From: Planctomycetaceae bacterium
GTDB lineage: Bacteria; Planctomycetota; Planctomycetia; Pirellulales; Thermoguttaceae
NCBI GenBank assembly: GCA_031282385.1
Contig: JAITDV010000386.1
Span: forward strand, 1 to 19,437
Reading direction: 5' to 3'
Length of the DNA stretch: 19,437 nucleotides
In this document: piece after piece, positions 7,667 through 15,940 of the stretch
Layout of the letters: every line of letters begins with the position of its first letter
How positions within the stretch are numbered: position 1 is the stretch's first letter
Translations under genes and position numbers: made by a program
The notes under the pieces: generated by a model
What the model was told of the DNA's origin: nothing
What the model saw: only the letters and a program-made list of their open reading frames with translations
Databases searched by the model: none

Positions 7667-8017
7667 TCATTTAATGATTTTGTTTTGTTTATTAACTTTG
7701 ACAATGATTGGTTTATGTTTTTTGATTTCTTTTTCGTCAAAATTTGCGTAAGTCAATATTACGACGATGTCGCCTGCCATACCGTTTCGGGCTGCGGGAC
7801 CGTTTAACAGAATTGTGCCGGAACCGCGTTTACCTTCTATTGCGTATGTCGTGATTCGCGAGCCGTTGTTCAGATTCAACACATGAACCTGTTCATTAGG
7901 CAAAATATCCGCCGCTTCAAGAAGTATCGGATCAATCGTTATACTTCCTTCATAAGCAAGATCAGTTCCGGTTAATACGCCTCTGTGTATTTTTGATTTG
8001 AGCATGTAACGTTGCAT
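7667..8017 (-). CDS. panD: Aspartate 1-decarboxylase (pyruvoyl enzyme)
   Basis: Converts L-aspartate to beta-alanine, the precursor joined to pantoate in pantothenate/CoA synthesis. The 116-residue length fits the family. The proenzyme self-cleaves at Gly24-Ser25 to form the pyruvoyl group; here YEGSITID places G24-S25 exactly. Other family residues are in place: K9 and H11 in KSKIHRG, Y22, T57-Y58 (TTYAIEG) and N72 (LLNGPAAR). The ATG at 8015-8017 gives the canonical start MQRYMLKSKIHR; no clear ribosome binding site is seen upstream. No other pan gene is nearby, and gaps of about 300 and 500 bases on either side suggest its own transcript. Confidence 0.96.
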   Translation of the reverse strand: MQRYMLKSKIHRGVLTGTDLAYEGSITIDPILLEAADILPNEQVHVLNLNNGSRITTYAIEGKRGSGTILLNGPAARNGMAGDIVVILTYANFDEKEIKKHKPIIVKVNKQNKIIK

Positions 8018-8126
8018 TATTATAATTTTTTGGTTAAGTGGTTAATGTTATCTTTAATATACTTTTCATATATTAAATTTATATCTATTCAGTGGATTGT
8101 TTTTGTGTTGTATGCTGTGAAAAATA

Positions 8127-8349
8127 GGGTTGAAAGCCTTTAATCAGTAGCGTATGGCAACGTCCTACGAAAGGATTACGATAACTCAAGCCCTGAAAAT
8201 GCGGCATCAAAACTCAATTGAACATGCTAAAAAACACAATGCATTGCGTCTCACATAGATTTAATGATTACGCCCTTTCAGGGCTAATTTTGTGTTTTAT
8301 TCTTTTCGTATGGCGTTGTCCTACGCTATTGATGTCGGGCTTTCAGCCC
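8127..8349. repeat. Inverted-repeat element with two ~80-base arms
   Basis: The left arm (8127-8207) and the reverse complement of the right arm (8264-8349) align along their length. Both read GGG-TGAAAGCC, then an AATCAGTAGCG / CATCAATAGCG block, then TATGGCAACGTCCTACGAAA / TAGGACAACGCCATACGAAA, and then AGCCCTGAAA. The spacer is about 56 bases. Each arm also contains an internal near-palindrome (CGTAGGACAACGCCATACG type). The element fills most of the 520-base gap upstream of panD. The GGGCTGAAAGCCC and CGTAGG-CAACGCC-TACG words resemble repeats I have seen scattered in planctomycete and Bacteroidetes genomes, but that is recollection, not a search result. Confidence 0.75.
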
Positions 8350-8538
8350 ATTGACAAAAAATAATTCAAAACATTTCACGATAAAAAATACACGCGACTG
8401 AATAGTTACTTAAAATTCGGTTTTCTTTGTTTTATGAACATAAGTAACAAAATAAACTTTTACGGTATAATAATTTGAACAATATCTTAAAATCAAAAAA
8501 TCAAATGTGATGAGTATATTCTTTTTTGTTACGATAAT

Positions 8539-9732
8539 TCAATACGTTAGGTTTTGTGCTGAAGTTGCGGCGAGTTTACCAGACGCGAGAGCAAACTGGA
8601 TATTGTAACCGCCGCAATTGCCGTCCACATCCAGAATTTCACCGGCGAAAAATAAATTCGGTACAATTCGTGATTCCATTGTATATCGGTTTATTTCGTC
8701 TGTTGCAACTCCGCCGGCGGTTGACATTGCTTCGTTCCAACTGCCTGTTTGTTCAACTGTGAAAGAAACGAATTTCAATTGTTGCCTTATTTCTCGCGGT
8801 GTTTCAGCAGCAGGCAAATCTAGCGGGACGTCAAGTTGATGGAGTAATTGTATCACAAATCGCAACGGAATACCGGAATTTGCTAAAACGTTTTTTAATG
8901 TTTTTTTACCGATAAAAATTTCCGATTCGGATTTCGCATCAATGATTGAAATACGTATTTCATCAAGTGGTTTAATATACCGACTTAAATCAAGTATGCC
9001 GGGTCCTGATAATCCGCGATGAGTAAGCAACACATCGCCGTTACAACAATAAATTCTTTTTTTGTTACGAAAAATCTCAATTTGAGTTTGTAAAAATGAG
9101 GTGCCGGCGGAATCGGCAAATTTGAAATTTTGTACAATAATCGGAACCAATGCCGGTTGTGGAGTTATGATTTTGTGTCCTAAAGATTTGGCGAATTTGA
9201 GTCCGTCGCCTTTGGAACCGGTTGATGGATAAGAGCAACCGCCGGTGGTGAGAATTAATTTTGTTGACAAAAAAGTTGACGATTCTGTCTCAATTAAAAA
9301 ACCATCTTGAATTTTCGTAACGTTTTTTACGGTGGTGTTAACTAAAATTTTTTCTTTTATTGGTTTGAATAATGCGTCACGTATTTCTTGGCTTTGCATT
9401 GATTGTGGAAATATTTTGCCGTCTTCACGTTCAAAAAGCGTTATGCCGCGTTCAGCAAAAAAACGAGTTACGGCAATATTATCAAACGCAAACAATGCCG
9501 GTTTAACGAAGCGGGCTTTTTGGTTATTGCCGTATTGAGTCAGAAAATCTGATATTTTGCCGGCGTGAGTAATGTTACATTGACCTGATCCGGCGAACAA
9601 TAATTTTTTACCTGCTTCGTTATTGCGTTCAAGAATACGAAAATTATCACCGCAAAATGCGGCAGCACAAAGTCCGGCAACTCCGCCACCAACAATTACA
9701 ATTTCATAATGCGTGATATCTTGAGACAACAT
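8539..9732 (-). CDS. BaiN/RdsA (HI0933, YhiN) family NAD(P)/FAD-dependent oxidoreductase
   Basis: Cytoplasmic flavoprotein of the HI0933/YhiN family, whose physiological substrate is generally unclear. The N-terminal FAD-binding Rossmann motif is IVIVGGGVAG (about residues 11-20). It is followed by the family's GKKLLFAGSGQCNIT segment, which contacts FAD. TTGGCSYPSTGSKGDG (middle), LLTHRGLSGPGIL and the C-terminal NLFFAGEILDVDGNCGGYNI are all hallmark segments. The ATG at 9730-9732 was preferred because family members begin a few residues before the Rossmann strand. A TTG eight codons earlier is also in frame, and neither has a strong ribosome binding site. The length of 397 residues is normal. 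It is separated by about 80 bases from the small secreted-protein gene upstream on the same strand, so the two could be co-transcribed. Confidence 0.9.
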   Translation of the reverse strand: MLSQDITHYEIVIVGGGVAGLCAAAFCGDNFRILERNNEAGKKLLFAGSGQCNITHAGKISDFLTQYGNNQKARFVKPALFAFDNIAVTRFFAERGITLFEREDGKIFPQSMQSQEIRDALFKPIKEKILVNTTVKNVTKIQDGFLIETESSTFLSTKLILTTGGCSYPSTGSKGDGLKFAKSLGHKIITPQPALVPIIVQNFKFADSAGTSFLQTQIEIFRNKKRIYCCNGDVLLTHRGLSGPGILDLSRYIKPLDEIRISIIDAKSESEIFIGKKTLKNVLANSGIPLRFVIQLLHQLDVPLDLPAAETPREIRQQLKFVSFTVEQTGSWNEAMSTAGGVATDEINRYTMESRIVPNLFFAGEILDVDGNCGGYNIQFALASGKLAATSAQNLTY

Positions 9733-9812
9733 AATTTGCGTACAGAAAATCGGCAATAAGAAAATTTAACAAAATTATCAAAATTCAAATATGGAAGTTA
9801 CTTAAATATGAT

Positions 9813-10211
9813 TTACCGTTTTCGACTTCCGCTGAAATTCGGCACGCCGCCTTGTGGCAAGCCTTGATAGTAATGTAGATATTGTCTGAATCCGGCGGGT
9901 TGGTTTCCGGTTAAAGAAGGGCGATAATGTGGCGCTTCGAGGATTTGGCTCATGTTACGTTGGCGGGCGTCTTGATTTTTGATTTGGTTTGATTGGTTTT
10001 GCAATTCTTTTAGTAAGTCCATTTGCGGGCGGACAAATGCTTGATAATTGGGCAACGAACCGCTACGGTTGTTGTACATTGAGAGCCATGGACTGATTGA
10101 CGGACGCGAGGATTGAGCTTCGGACAAATTTATAAAGGCGGCCGTTAAAAATATTGTCATAGCGATCAAGCAGACCGGCTTACGCAACAATTCATAAATT
10201 TTCGTAACCAT
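9813..10211 (-). CDS. Small secreted protein of a planctomycete-type family
   Basis: A 132-residue protein with a clear signal peptide: a basic start (MVTKIYELLRKP), a hydrophobic core (VCLIAMTIFLTAAFINL) and likely cleavage after SEA (about residue 32). The mature part has RPSISPWLSMYNN, an NYQAFVRPQMDLLKELQNQ segment likely to form a helix, and a Gly/Pro/Tyr-rich end (TGNQPAGFRQYLHYYQGLPQ). This 'SPWLxLY...NYxxxVRP...TGxxAxFxxY' layout is one I associate with short uncharacterised planctomycete proteins; no function is known to me. An AAGGTG ribosome binding site (10216-10221) sits just upstream of the ATG. It was probably made for export across the inner membrane. Confidence 0.8.
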   Translation of the reverse strand: MVTKIYELLRKPVCLIAMTIFLTAAFINLSEAQSSRPSISPWLSMYNNRSGSLPNYQAFVRPQMDLLKELQNQSNQIKNQDARQRNMSQILEAPHYRPSLTGNQPAGFRQYLHYYQGLPQGGVPNFSGSRKR

Positions 10212-10360
10212 AATTCACCTTCTAATCTAATTTTGTTTTTATAAATTTAGTCTGTACACGCAACAGACACATACATGTTATACTGAAATAAACGTTAAAA
10301 TTTGGCAATTCGTGTGGGCTTATTTTCTATTGGCAAGTTCGTTTTCAAATTGCGTATCAT

Positions 10361-10457
10361 ATTGTTCGTACTATAAATTACGCGACTCAAGAGTGTAAAA
10401 GCCTACTTTCCGATAGGTAAGCAGGCGGCGGCAAATGAAATTAAAATGCGGACGATC
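10361..10457 (+). repeat. Dispersed hairpin repeat, copy 4
   Basis: It starts ATTGTTCGTACTATAAATTA. The hairpin is GCCTACTT / AAGCAGGC around TCCGATAGGT, followed by GGCGGCAAATGAAATTAAAA. The right end is decayed to ATGCGGACGATC. Confidence 0.85.
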
Positions 10458-10652
10458 TAAAATATAACACGTACAACCAATTTCTCAATCCCAACTCCCA
10501 AAAATAAACGAAAACAATAAACAATTTAAATTTAATATTTCGGGAACGGCAGAGGGATAATTTTAAACTATTCAAACTTGAATTTTCGGCAACTTCCGCA
10601 AGTTTGCCAAATTGGAAAGCCAGTTCCAACACGATTACAATCACGAATGCTA

Positions 10653-10748
10653 TACTGCTGCTCGTACTATAAATTTTGCGACTCAAGAGTGTAAAAGCCT
10701 GCTTTCCGATAGGTAAGCAGGCGGTGGTAAAGGAAAAATGTGTTGGGT
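10653..10748 (+). repeat. Dispersed hairpin repeat, copy 5
   Basis: It has the perfect central stem GCCTGCTT / AAGCAGGC around TCCGATAGGT. The left end ACTGCTGCTCGTACTATAAA carries a short insertion, and the right end is degenerate (ATGTGTTGGGTAT). It lies about 200 bases from copy 4 in the same orientation and overlaps a spurious minus-strand frame. Confidence 0.85.
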
Positions 10749-11197
10749 ATCGTTACAATTATGCAGACAGTAACAGTTGGTATCGTTTTTTTTGTTTTAT
10801 TTAATTATTATTTTAGTTTTGTTTTTCAATGACAAACAAAATCTGTTCTATTTGTAACGAAAAAAACAATTATTCTTCACTGTTCAAAATTCAAAATCCA
10901 GTTTTTGTAATATTTCAGTGGATTTATTGTTTTGAGTTAATTGACAAATAAATCTATTTCGTAACTATTCATTAGCAGGATTCAATTGTTTAGGAAAAAG
11001 GGATTAGGAACAAAGCAGACCCAAACGCAGCGTTCCAAAGTAAACAACCATTATGTATCCAATATTCATTAGTAGCAGACAACGCCAAAAAAATTGCGTC
11101 CTTATTCCCTTATTCTTTCGGTGTTGAAATATCAAAAAAACATAATAGACCTTTTCGCGAACCTGTAGGTTTTTTGTTGCGTTGATGTATTTTTAGG
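10749..11197. other. Non-coding region with two inverted repeats
   Basis: No supported gene. An imperfect inverted repeat pairs AAAAAGGGATTAGGAAC (about 10995-11011) with the reverse complement of GTCCTTATTCCCTTATTC (about 11098-11117). A second, exact one pairs TAGACCTTTTC (11146-11156) with GAAAAGGTCTA (11203-11213), its right arm crossing the end of the next reading frame. Between the latter arms is AACCTGTAGGTT followed by T residues, a very small hairpin. TATTCATTAGCAG and TATTCATTAGTAGCAG (about 10967 and 11063) form a short direct repeat. Confidence 0.45.
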
Positions 11198-11467
11198 TTA
11201 GAGAAAAGGTCTAATGTACAATTGATCAACAGATGAAAGTTTTGATAACTCGATTTCAATTTGTTTATTATTTTTATCAATCAATTTAACTTCGATGAGT
11301 TTCTTGTTTGCTGATTTCTCAATTGTAATAATCTTATCTTTCAACTTGTCCGAATCAAATAAATATTTCGGTAATTTTTGATCAATCGGAAGTTGATAAG
11401 GTTTTGCAAGTTGATGTTCCGAGTGCTGTCTGAATAAATTATCCGTACCAAGTTGACAATAATACAC
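11198..11467 (-). CDS. Short SHD1-like fragment, probably a gene remnant
   Basis: The frame (89 residues from a GTG at 11465-11467) ends with KLIEVKLIDKNNKQIEIELS and KLSSVDQLYIRPFL. This fits the end of the SHD1 domain common in planctomycete proteins ('...V.L...DGK.I.VPL.KLS..DQ.YV'). The frame is open further upstream to a TGA near 11517 without any ATG. No ribosome binding site precedes the GTG, and no signal peptide is present, although such domains usually sit in exported proteins. I read it as the 3' end of a decayed gene, but a real small protein is not excluded. The last codons overlap an 11-base inverted repeat. Confidence 0.4.
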   Translation of the reverse strand: MYYCQLGTDNLFRQHSEHQLAKPYQLPIDQKLPKYLFDSDKLKDKIITIEKSANKKLIEVKLIDKNNKQIEIELSKLSSVDQLYIRPFL

Positions 11468-11756
11468 AATAGTTTCACAACGAATTTTTGCCTTGCCCCT
11501 TTTGAGGCGAAATCAAAGTATAAAACAAAAAAGCCGCAACACAAATTTATTGAATTGTTGTTATTGTTTGGGGTGTTTGGGAAATTGCCAGTATTTTTTG
11601 GTATTTACAAATATGAAATTTTGTGGTAGTTTGGTGACAAGTTGAAAAAGATATTTTCAAATATTTTTTTTGTAAATAGTATTTCAATTTAATTAAACGT
11701 AGTTTGACAAGATTCAAAAACTAAATTCTCACATTTACAATAGTGAGTTTTACAAA

Positions 11757-11842
11757 TAGTTCACACTTTAAGTTTCCGTTGTCAACACCTGCTTACCTGT
11801 ATCGGAAAGCGGGCTTTTACACTTTTGAGTCCCGCAATTTAT
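11757..11842 (-). repeat. Dispersed hairpin repeat, copy 6 (tandem, outer)
   Basis: Minus-orientation copy running from AGTTCACACTTTAAGTTTCC to CCCGCAATTTATA. The hairpin reads ACCTGCTT / AAGCGGGC around ACCTGTATCGGA on the plus strand (one extra base in the loop, one mismatch). It lacks its GTACGAACAGT end, which is replaced by the start of the next copy. The AT-rich stretch 11545-11756 to its left contains nothing else recognisable. Confidence 0.8.
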
Positions 11843-11844
11843 AA

Positions 11845-11941
11845 ACTGTTCACACTTGAATTTTCCTTCATCGCCGCCAGCTTACCTATCGGAAAGCAGG
11901 CTTTTGCGTTCTTGAATCGCACAATTTATAGTACGAACAGT
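11845..11941 (-). repeat. Dispersed hairpin repeat, copy 7 (tandem, inner)
   Basis: Full minus-orientation copy from ACTGTTCACACTTGAATTTT to ATAGTACGAACAGT, directly abutting the preceding copy. The central stem CCAGCTT / AAGCAGG has one mismatch. It ends about 70 bases before the start codon of the HzsA-like gene, so the tandem pair sits in that gene's likely promoter or leader region. Confidence 0.88.
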
Positions 11942-12012
11942 ATAGTACTAGCGGTATAACTTTTTTGTGTTACCGAAAATTAAGGTGTGTTCGGTGCAAT
12001 AGGAGCAAAATA

Positions 12013-15000
12013 ATGATTAGAAAAATTTTACAGATTTTTTTTACTGCAACGTTAATTTCTGTTACAACAATTGCGGTTTCAGCATCTGATGTTGGGCTTG
12101 TTGGTCGCTGGACTTTTGATGATGAACAACTCAACATCGTTCGTAACGAAGTTAATCCACAAACAAACGCAATTGCATCTCAAGACATTCGACGTGTAGA
12201 TGGCGTTTTCGGCAAAGCTGCTGATCTTTCAAGTAAACCGATAATTGAAATACCGCGTGATTTTGTACCGGTTGATCTTAAACAATTAACATTTTCTGCG
12301 TGGATTACGTTTTCCTCGCCGCTTACAAAAATTTTTCCGATAATCCGCAAAGATGATTCCGGCGCAACCGGCGAATATCGGCTTTTGTTTGCAATTCAAG
12401 GTAACAATAATATTCAAACTAAATTTCTCACGCTCGGTTTAAACACTGGAGAAAACTACGCCGAACTCGACGCGCCAATTGCAGAAAATGAATTAAACGA
12501 CGGCAATTGGCATTTTGTTGCAGGTACGTTTGACGGTCAATATATGAAAGTTTACCTCGACGGCAATGAAATAGGTTCTTTTGAACGTCAATCTTCACGG
12601 CTTCAAACCGGCGCGGATTATCGCGGCTTGTCCAATAACAGAGACAGAATTGCTAGCGGTCAATTAGTTGCAGACGCTACAGTCTATAACTCAGGATACA
12701 TTGGTTCTTTTACCAACAACGCAACCGGAAAACATACGTATGTTGAAAATTTCGATGGGAAAATGGATGACGTAAGATTCTACTCAATAGCTTTAAAACA
12801 AAGTGAACTTAAAGAAATGTTCGCATTGGGCAAGGGAAAAATTTCCGACGCAGTCAAATCCGCCGAAAAACACGCAAAATATTTTTACATCAAATCCACA
12901 AATTTTGATGAAACATTGAAAACAACTTTTGCTAACATTGAAAAACAAAAAAAATCAGGTTTTGCCATCAACAACGAACTTGACAGTGTTGCGTTGGCGC
13001 GGCTTATTCGTAATGATTTTCCAGCTGAATTTAACGCCTATATTGTGAAGTGGCAAAATAATCCTGTAAATATAATGATGTTGCCGCCAGATAAATTGAT
13101 CGGTCGAGCCAACGTATTGTCGGAAGATTATTTTGAATATTTACCGTTGACAGATTTTCAGTGGATTGCGCTTTCCGAACCGAATCGTAAAATTTGGGAG
13201 ACCGTAAAAGCAAACAAACAAATTTATGACAAATTGATCGCTGACCAAAATTCGTTTGACCCGATAATTATATATAGTCTTGTAGTTGATATGGAACGCT
13301 TGGTTGAATTTCGTCCGCAACATTCAGAACGAGTTGCACGGCGGACAAACAATAAAACGCCTGAAACAAAAAACCGCTCCGAAGCCGAAGCCAAAGCATT
13401 GAGTGAAAAAGAATGGTTGTTCCAAGCTCAAGATAAACCTACAATCGAACGTACAATTAAAGAAATCGGTTGGGCGCGATTTTTGGCAAAACGTATTTTG
13501 AAACAATATCCGCATCAAGTCGAATTTGACGCTGAATTGAAAAAACTTGACGAACTTGAAACACAAGCAAAAAACACAACAGGCGAAGATAAAAAATTAT
13601 ATTTTGCGGTACGTTCTGTCAAACGTGATATAACGTTAAAAAATCCTGTATTGAATTTTGATTCGTTGTTGTTTGTTGACGGACCGACTCCGCAAGGCAG
13701 TGAGTGGAATCATGAAACACGTCATCGTTTGGGTTATATGGCGGTTGCGGGCGGGCGGTTAATGACGATGAAAGGATTGAAACTTGACGGCACGCAGAAA
13801 CAAACAAAAATTATGCCGCAAGAACCGCTTCACGGTTCATTTTGGCGACCAGACCTTTCTTACGACGCCAAAAAAATTATCTTCAGTTTCAAGCCGCACA
13901 ACGAAAAAACTTTTCACATTTATGAAATCAATGTTGACGGTTCAGGTTTGCGGCAATTGACGGGCGGAATGTTTGATGATCTTGATCCGATTTATTTGCC
14001 TGACGGTAAAAACATAATGTTTATCACGAGTCGAGGACATATTTACGTGCGTTGTATGCCGCCGACTAATGCTTATGTTATGGCGAAAATGGGACTTGAC
14101 AGTAAGGAACTTTACATTATTTCGCGCAACGGTGAACCTGAATATTTGCCGTCGGTGATGAATGACGGGAAAATAATTTTTACGCGTTGGGAATATACGG
14201 ACAAACCGCTTTGGCGTTGTCAAAGTCTTTGGACAATGAATACAGATGGTACACAAGTTCAGACATTTTGGGGCAACCAATCTGTTTGGCCCGATTTGCT
14301 CAAAGACGCACGTCAAATTCCAAATAGTGAACGTGTGATGTTTATCGGAAGTGCGCATCATAATTGGTACAGCGGTTGTGTGGGAATTATTGATCCGTCA
14401 AAAGGATTTAACTTTCCCAACGGATTGACAAAAGTAACGCAAGAGTTGCGTTGGCCTGAATGCGGCAATGGACCAACTGATCCGATAGAAGTTTCAGCGG
14501 AACTTTATCATACGGCAGGAAATTACAACTCATATATTTCGTCGTATCCGTTAAGCGAAACTGATTTTCTCGTTTCAGCACAACGCCAAAGAGGTAAATG
14601 GATACTTTTGTTAATGGATGTTTACGGTAATCGTGAACTAATTCATGAAGGCGAACATCATATTTTTGACGCGCAACCGCTTCGTGTTCGTTCAACGCCG
14701 TCATTGCGTGCAGACACTGTAAATTTGCCTACAATGGAAACACGAAATAATCCGGAAACAGGGATAATTTACAGTAACAACGTCTATGACGACGCTCCAG
14801 CAGAACTTAAAGGTAAAGCAAAATTTTTACGAATCTGGTCAATTGAACATAAAACTTATACGTATTGGACAAAACGAAATTATGTTTCGTCCGGTCCTGA
14901 AATTTCGATCATTCAGTCCGAAGGCGTTAAAAAAATTATTGGTACAGTTCCAATCGAAGGCGATGGAAGCGTCCAATTTAATGCGCCGTCAGGTATCGCT

Positions 15001-15807
15001 TTGCACTTTCAACTTTTAGATGAAAATCATCGCGCGCTTCAAACAATGCGCAGTTTTACCGGCGTTCAACCGGGTGAGCAACGCGGTTGTCTTGGTTGCC
15101 ATGAATCTCATGCGCGGACTCCGGTTGTTCATCGCACCGGCAAGGCGTTGAAACGATTAGCGTCTAATATTACACCGGTTTCTTGGAATGATATTACAGT
15201 AAGTTTTCCGCGTTACGTTCAACCGGTTCTTGACAAACATTGCGGCAAATGTCACGGCGACGTAAATAATGTTGCGCACAAAAAATTCAACTCGATTTCA
15301 CGCCCAGGTTTTCTTGGTTTCCGTGAGCCGTACATAACGTTGTTAGGCAGTCCGACGTGGGGAACTTCTTATGTAAATTACAGAGGTCCCAAAGACCCGC
15401 CGTTTGGATGGGCGGATACGATTATGGTTGAAGCGTTTGATCAACGTGATCCGGTTGCGTATAGTACTTTTCCGCCGATGACAAAATTATCGTACAAAAG
15501 CAGACTTATTGATCGAATGTCAAGCGGAAAACATAAGGGCGTTAAAGTAACGGGTGAAGAATTATTGCGTGTTATTTTGTGGATTGACGCAATGGGACCT
15601 TATTATGGCGCGGAAGAATTACGGCAATTTGAAGACCCGTTGTTTCAGGGCAAAGATTGGCTTTCACAAAAACCGCGGGTTGCAACTGCACCAATAGTAC
15701 CGCGACCGGGTCCATTTGATGCAATGCACCCTGAATTGGATTCGGCGTATGATGCTCCCGACCCTTCACAATATAATACATTACCTGCCGGAGTTTGCCG
15801 TGAATAA
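12013..15807 (+). CDS. Exported LamG / HzsA-like / di-haem cytochrome c protein
   Basis: The start at the ATG at 12013 follows AGGAG at 12001-12005 (seven-base gap); in-frame TTG codons upstream are ignored. The product is 1264 residues. The signal peptide (IRKILQIFFTATLISVTTIA) has likely cleavage after VSA at 24. Residues about 28-270 form a LamG/concanavalin-like domain (GLVGRWTFDD at the start, GNWHFVAGTFDG, MDDVRFYSIAL at the end). A helical linker follows. From about 550 to 880 is a beta-propeller-like part (DLSYDAKKIIFSFKP, DPIYLPDGKNIMFITSRGH, INVDGSGLRQLT) like the middle region of hydrazine synthase alpha and its many relatives. Two c-type haem sites follow: CLGCH (1026-1030) and CGKCH (1077-1081). 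The C-terminus has TFPPMTKLSYKSRLID and GEELLRVILWIDAMGPYYG. It is probably periplasmic and redox-active. It lacks Tyr four residues after the first CxxCH His and has no hydrazine synthase beta/gamma neighbours, so anammox chemistry is not implied. The substrate is unknown. Confidence 0.85.
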   Translation: MIRKILQIFFTATLISVTTIAVSASDVGLVGRWTFDDEQLNIVRNEVNPQTNAIASQDIRRVDGVFGKAADLSSKPIIEIPRDFVPVDLKQLTFSAWITFSSPLTKIFPIIRKDDSGATGEYRLLFAIQGNNNIQTKFLTLGLNTGENYAELDAPIAENELNDGNWHFVAGTFDGQYMKVYLDGNEIGSFERQSSRLQTGADYRGLSNNRDRIASGQLVADATVYNSGYIGSFTNNATGKHTYVENFDGKMDDVRFYSIALKQSELKEMFALGKGKISDAVKSAEKHAKYFYIKSTNFDETLKTTFANIEKQKKSGFAINNELDSVALARLIRNDFPAEFNAYIVKWQNNPVNIMMLPPDKLIGRANVLSEDYFEYLPLTDFQWIALSEPNRKIWETVKANKQIYDKLIADQNSFDPIIIYSLVVDMERLVEFRPQHSERVARRTNNKTPETKNRSEAEAKALSEKEWLFQAQDKPTIERTIKEIGWARFLAKRILKQYPHQVEFDAELKKLDELETQAKNTTGEDKKLYFAVRSVKRDITLKNPVLNFDSLLFVDGPTPQGSEWNHETRHRLGYMAVAGGRLMTMKGLKLDGTQKQTKIMPQEPLHGSFWRPDLSYDAKKIIFSFKPHNEKTFHIYEINVDGSGLRQLTGGMFDDLDPIYLPDGKNIMFITSRGHIYVRCMPPTNAYVMAKMGLDSKELYIISRNGEPEYLPSVMNDGKIIFTRWEYTDKPLWRCQSLWTMNTDGTQVQTFWGNQSVWPDLLKDARQIPNSERVMFIGSAHHNWYSGCVGIIDPSKGFNFPNGLTKVTQELRWPECGNGPTDPIEVSAELYHTAGNYNSYISSYPLSETDFLVSAQRQRGKWILLLMDVYGNRELIHEGEHHIFDAQPLRVRSTPSLRADTVNLPTMETRNNPETGIIYSNNVYDDAPAELKGKAKFLRIWSIEHKTYTYWTKRNYVSSGPEISIIQSEGVKKIIGTVPIEGDGSVQFNAPSGIALHFQLLDENHRALQTMRSFTGVQPGEQRGCLGCHESHARTPVVHRTGKALKRLASNITPVSWNDITVSFPRYVQPVLDKHCGKCHGDVNNVAHKKFNSISRPGFLGFREPYITLLGSPTWGTSYVNYRGPKDPPFGWADTIMVEAFDQRDPVAYSTFPPMTKLSYKSRLIDRMSSGKHKGVKVTGEELLRVILWIDAMGPYYGAEELRQFEDPLFQGKDWLSQKPRVATAPIVPRPGPFDAMHPELDSAYDAPDPSQYNTLPAGVCRE

Positions 15808-15867
15808 ATTGAAATTGCGAAATTCATATTGAATACACTATGGAATTTTTGTAACAAAAAATATTTA

Positions 15868-15926
15868 AGCGGCTTTACCGATAAGTAAACCCGCGCAAGT
15901 TATCGAAATTTCAAGTGTGAACTTGA
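15868..15926 (+). repeat. Degenerate partial copy of the dispersed hairpin repeat
   Basis: It contains CTTTACCGATAAGTAAACCC in the place of the central hairpin and GAAATTTCAAGTGTGAACTT at the right end, matching the consensus at most positions. The left half is missing. It lies just downstream of the HzsA-like gene. Confidence 0.5.
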
Positions 15927-15940
15927 CTGCTTAAAATTGC

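Noticed and set aside
8018..8538. A small RNA or tRNA gene upstream of panD
   Set aside because: The structure here is explained by the two-armed inverted repeat. No tRNA-like TTCGA arm or acceptor pairing was found here or in the other gaps.
10441..10686. An 81-residue hydrophobic minus-strand frame
   Set aside because: Its start lies inside repeat copy 5 and its end inside copy 4. It has no ribosome binding site, so it is explained by repeat sequence.
13942..14361. A 139-residue minus-strand frame, with other antisense frames across 13031-15857
   Set aside because: They are antisense shadows of the continuous, domain-rich HzsA-like gene.
12013..15807. Calling this gene hydrazine synthase alpha (hzsA) and the organism anammox
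   Set aside because: A LamG domain is added, the expected Tyr after the first CxxCH is absent and no hzsB/hzsC lie nearby. Many non-anammox planctomycetes carry relatives.
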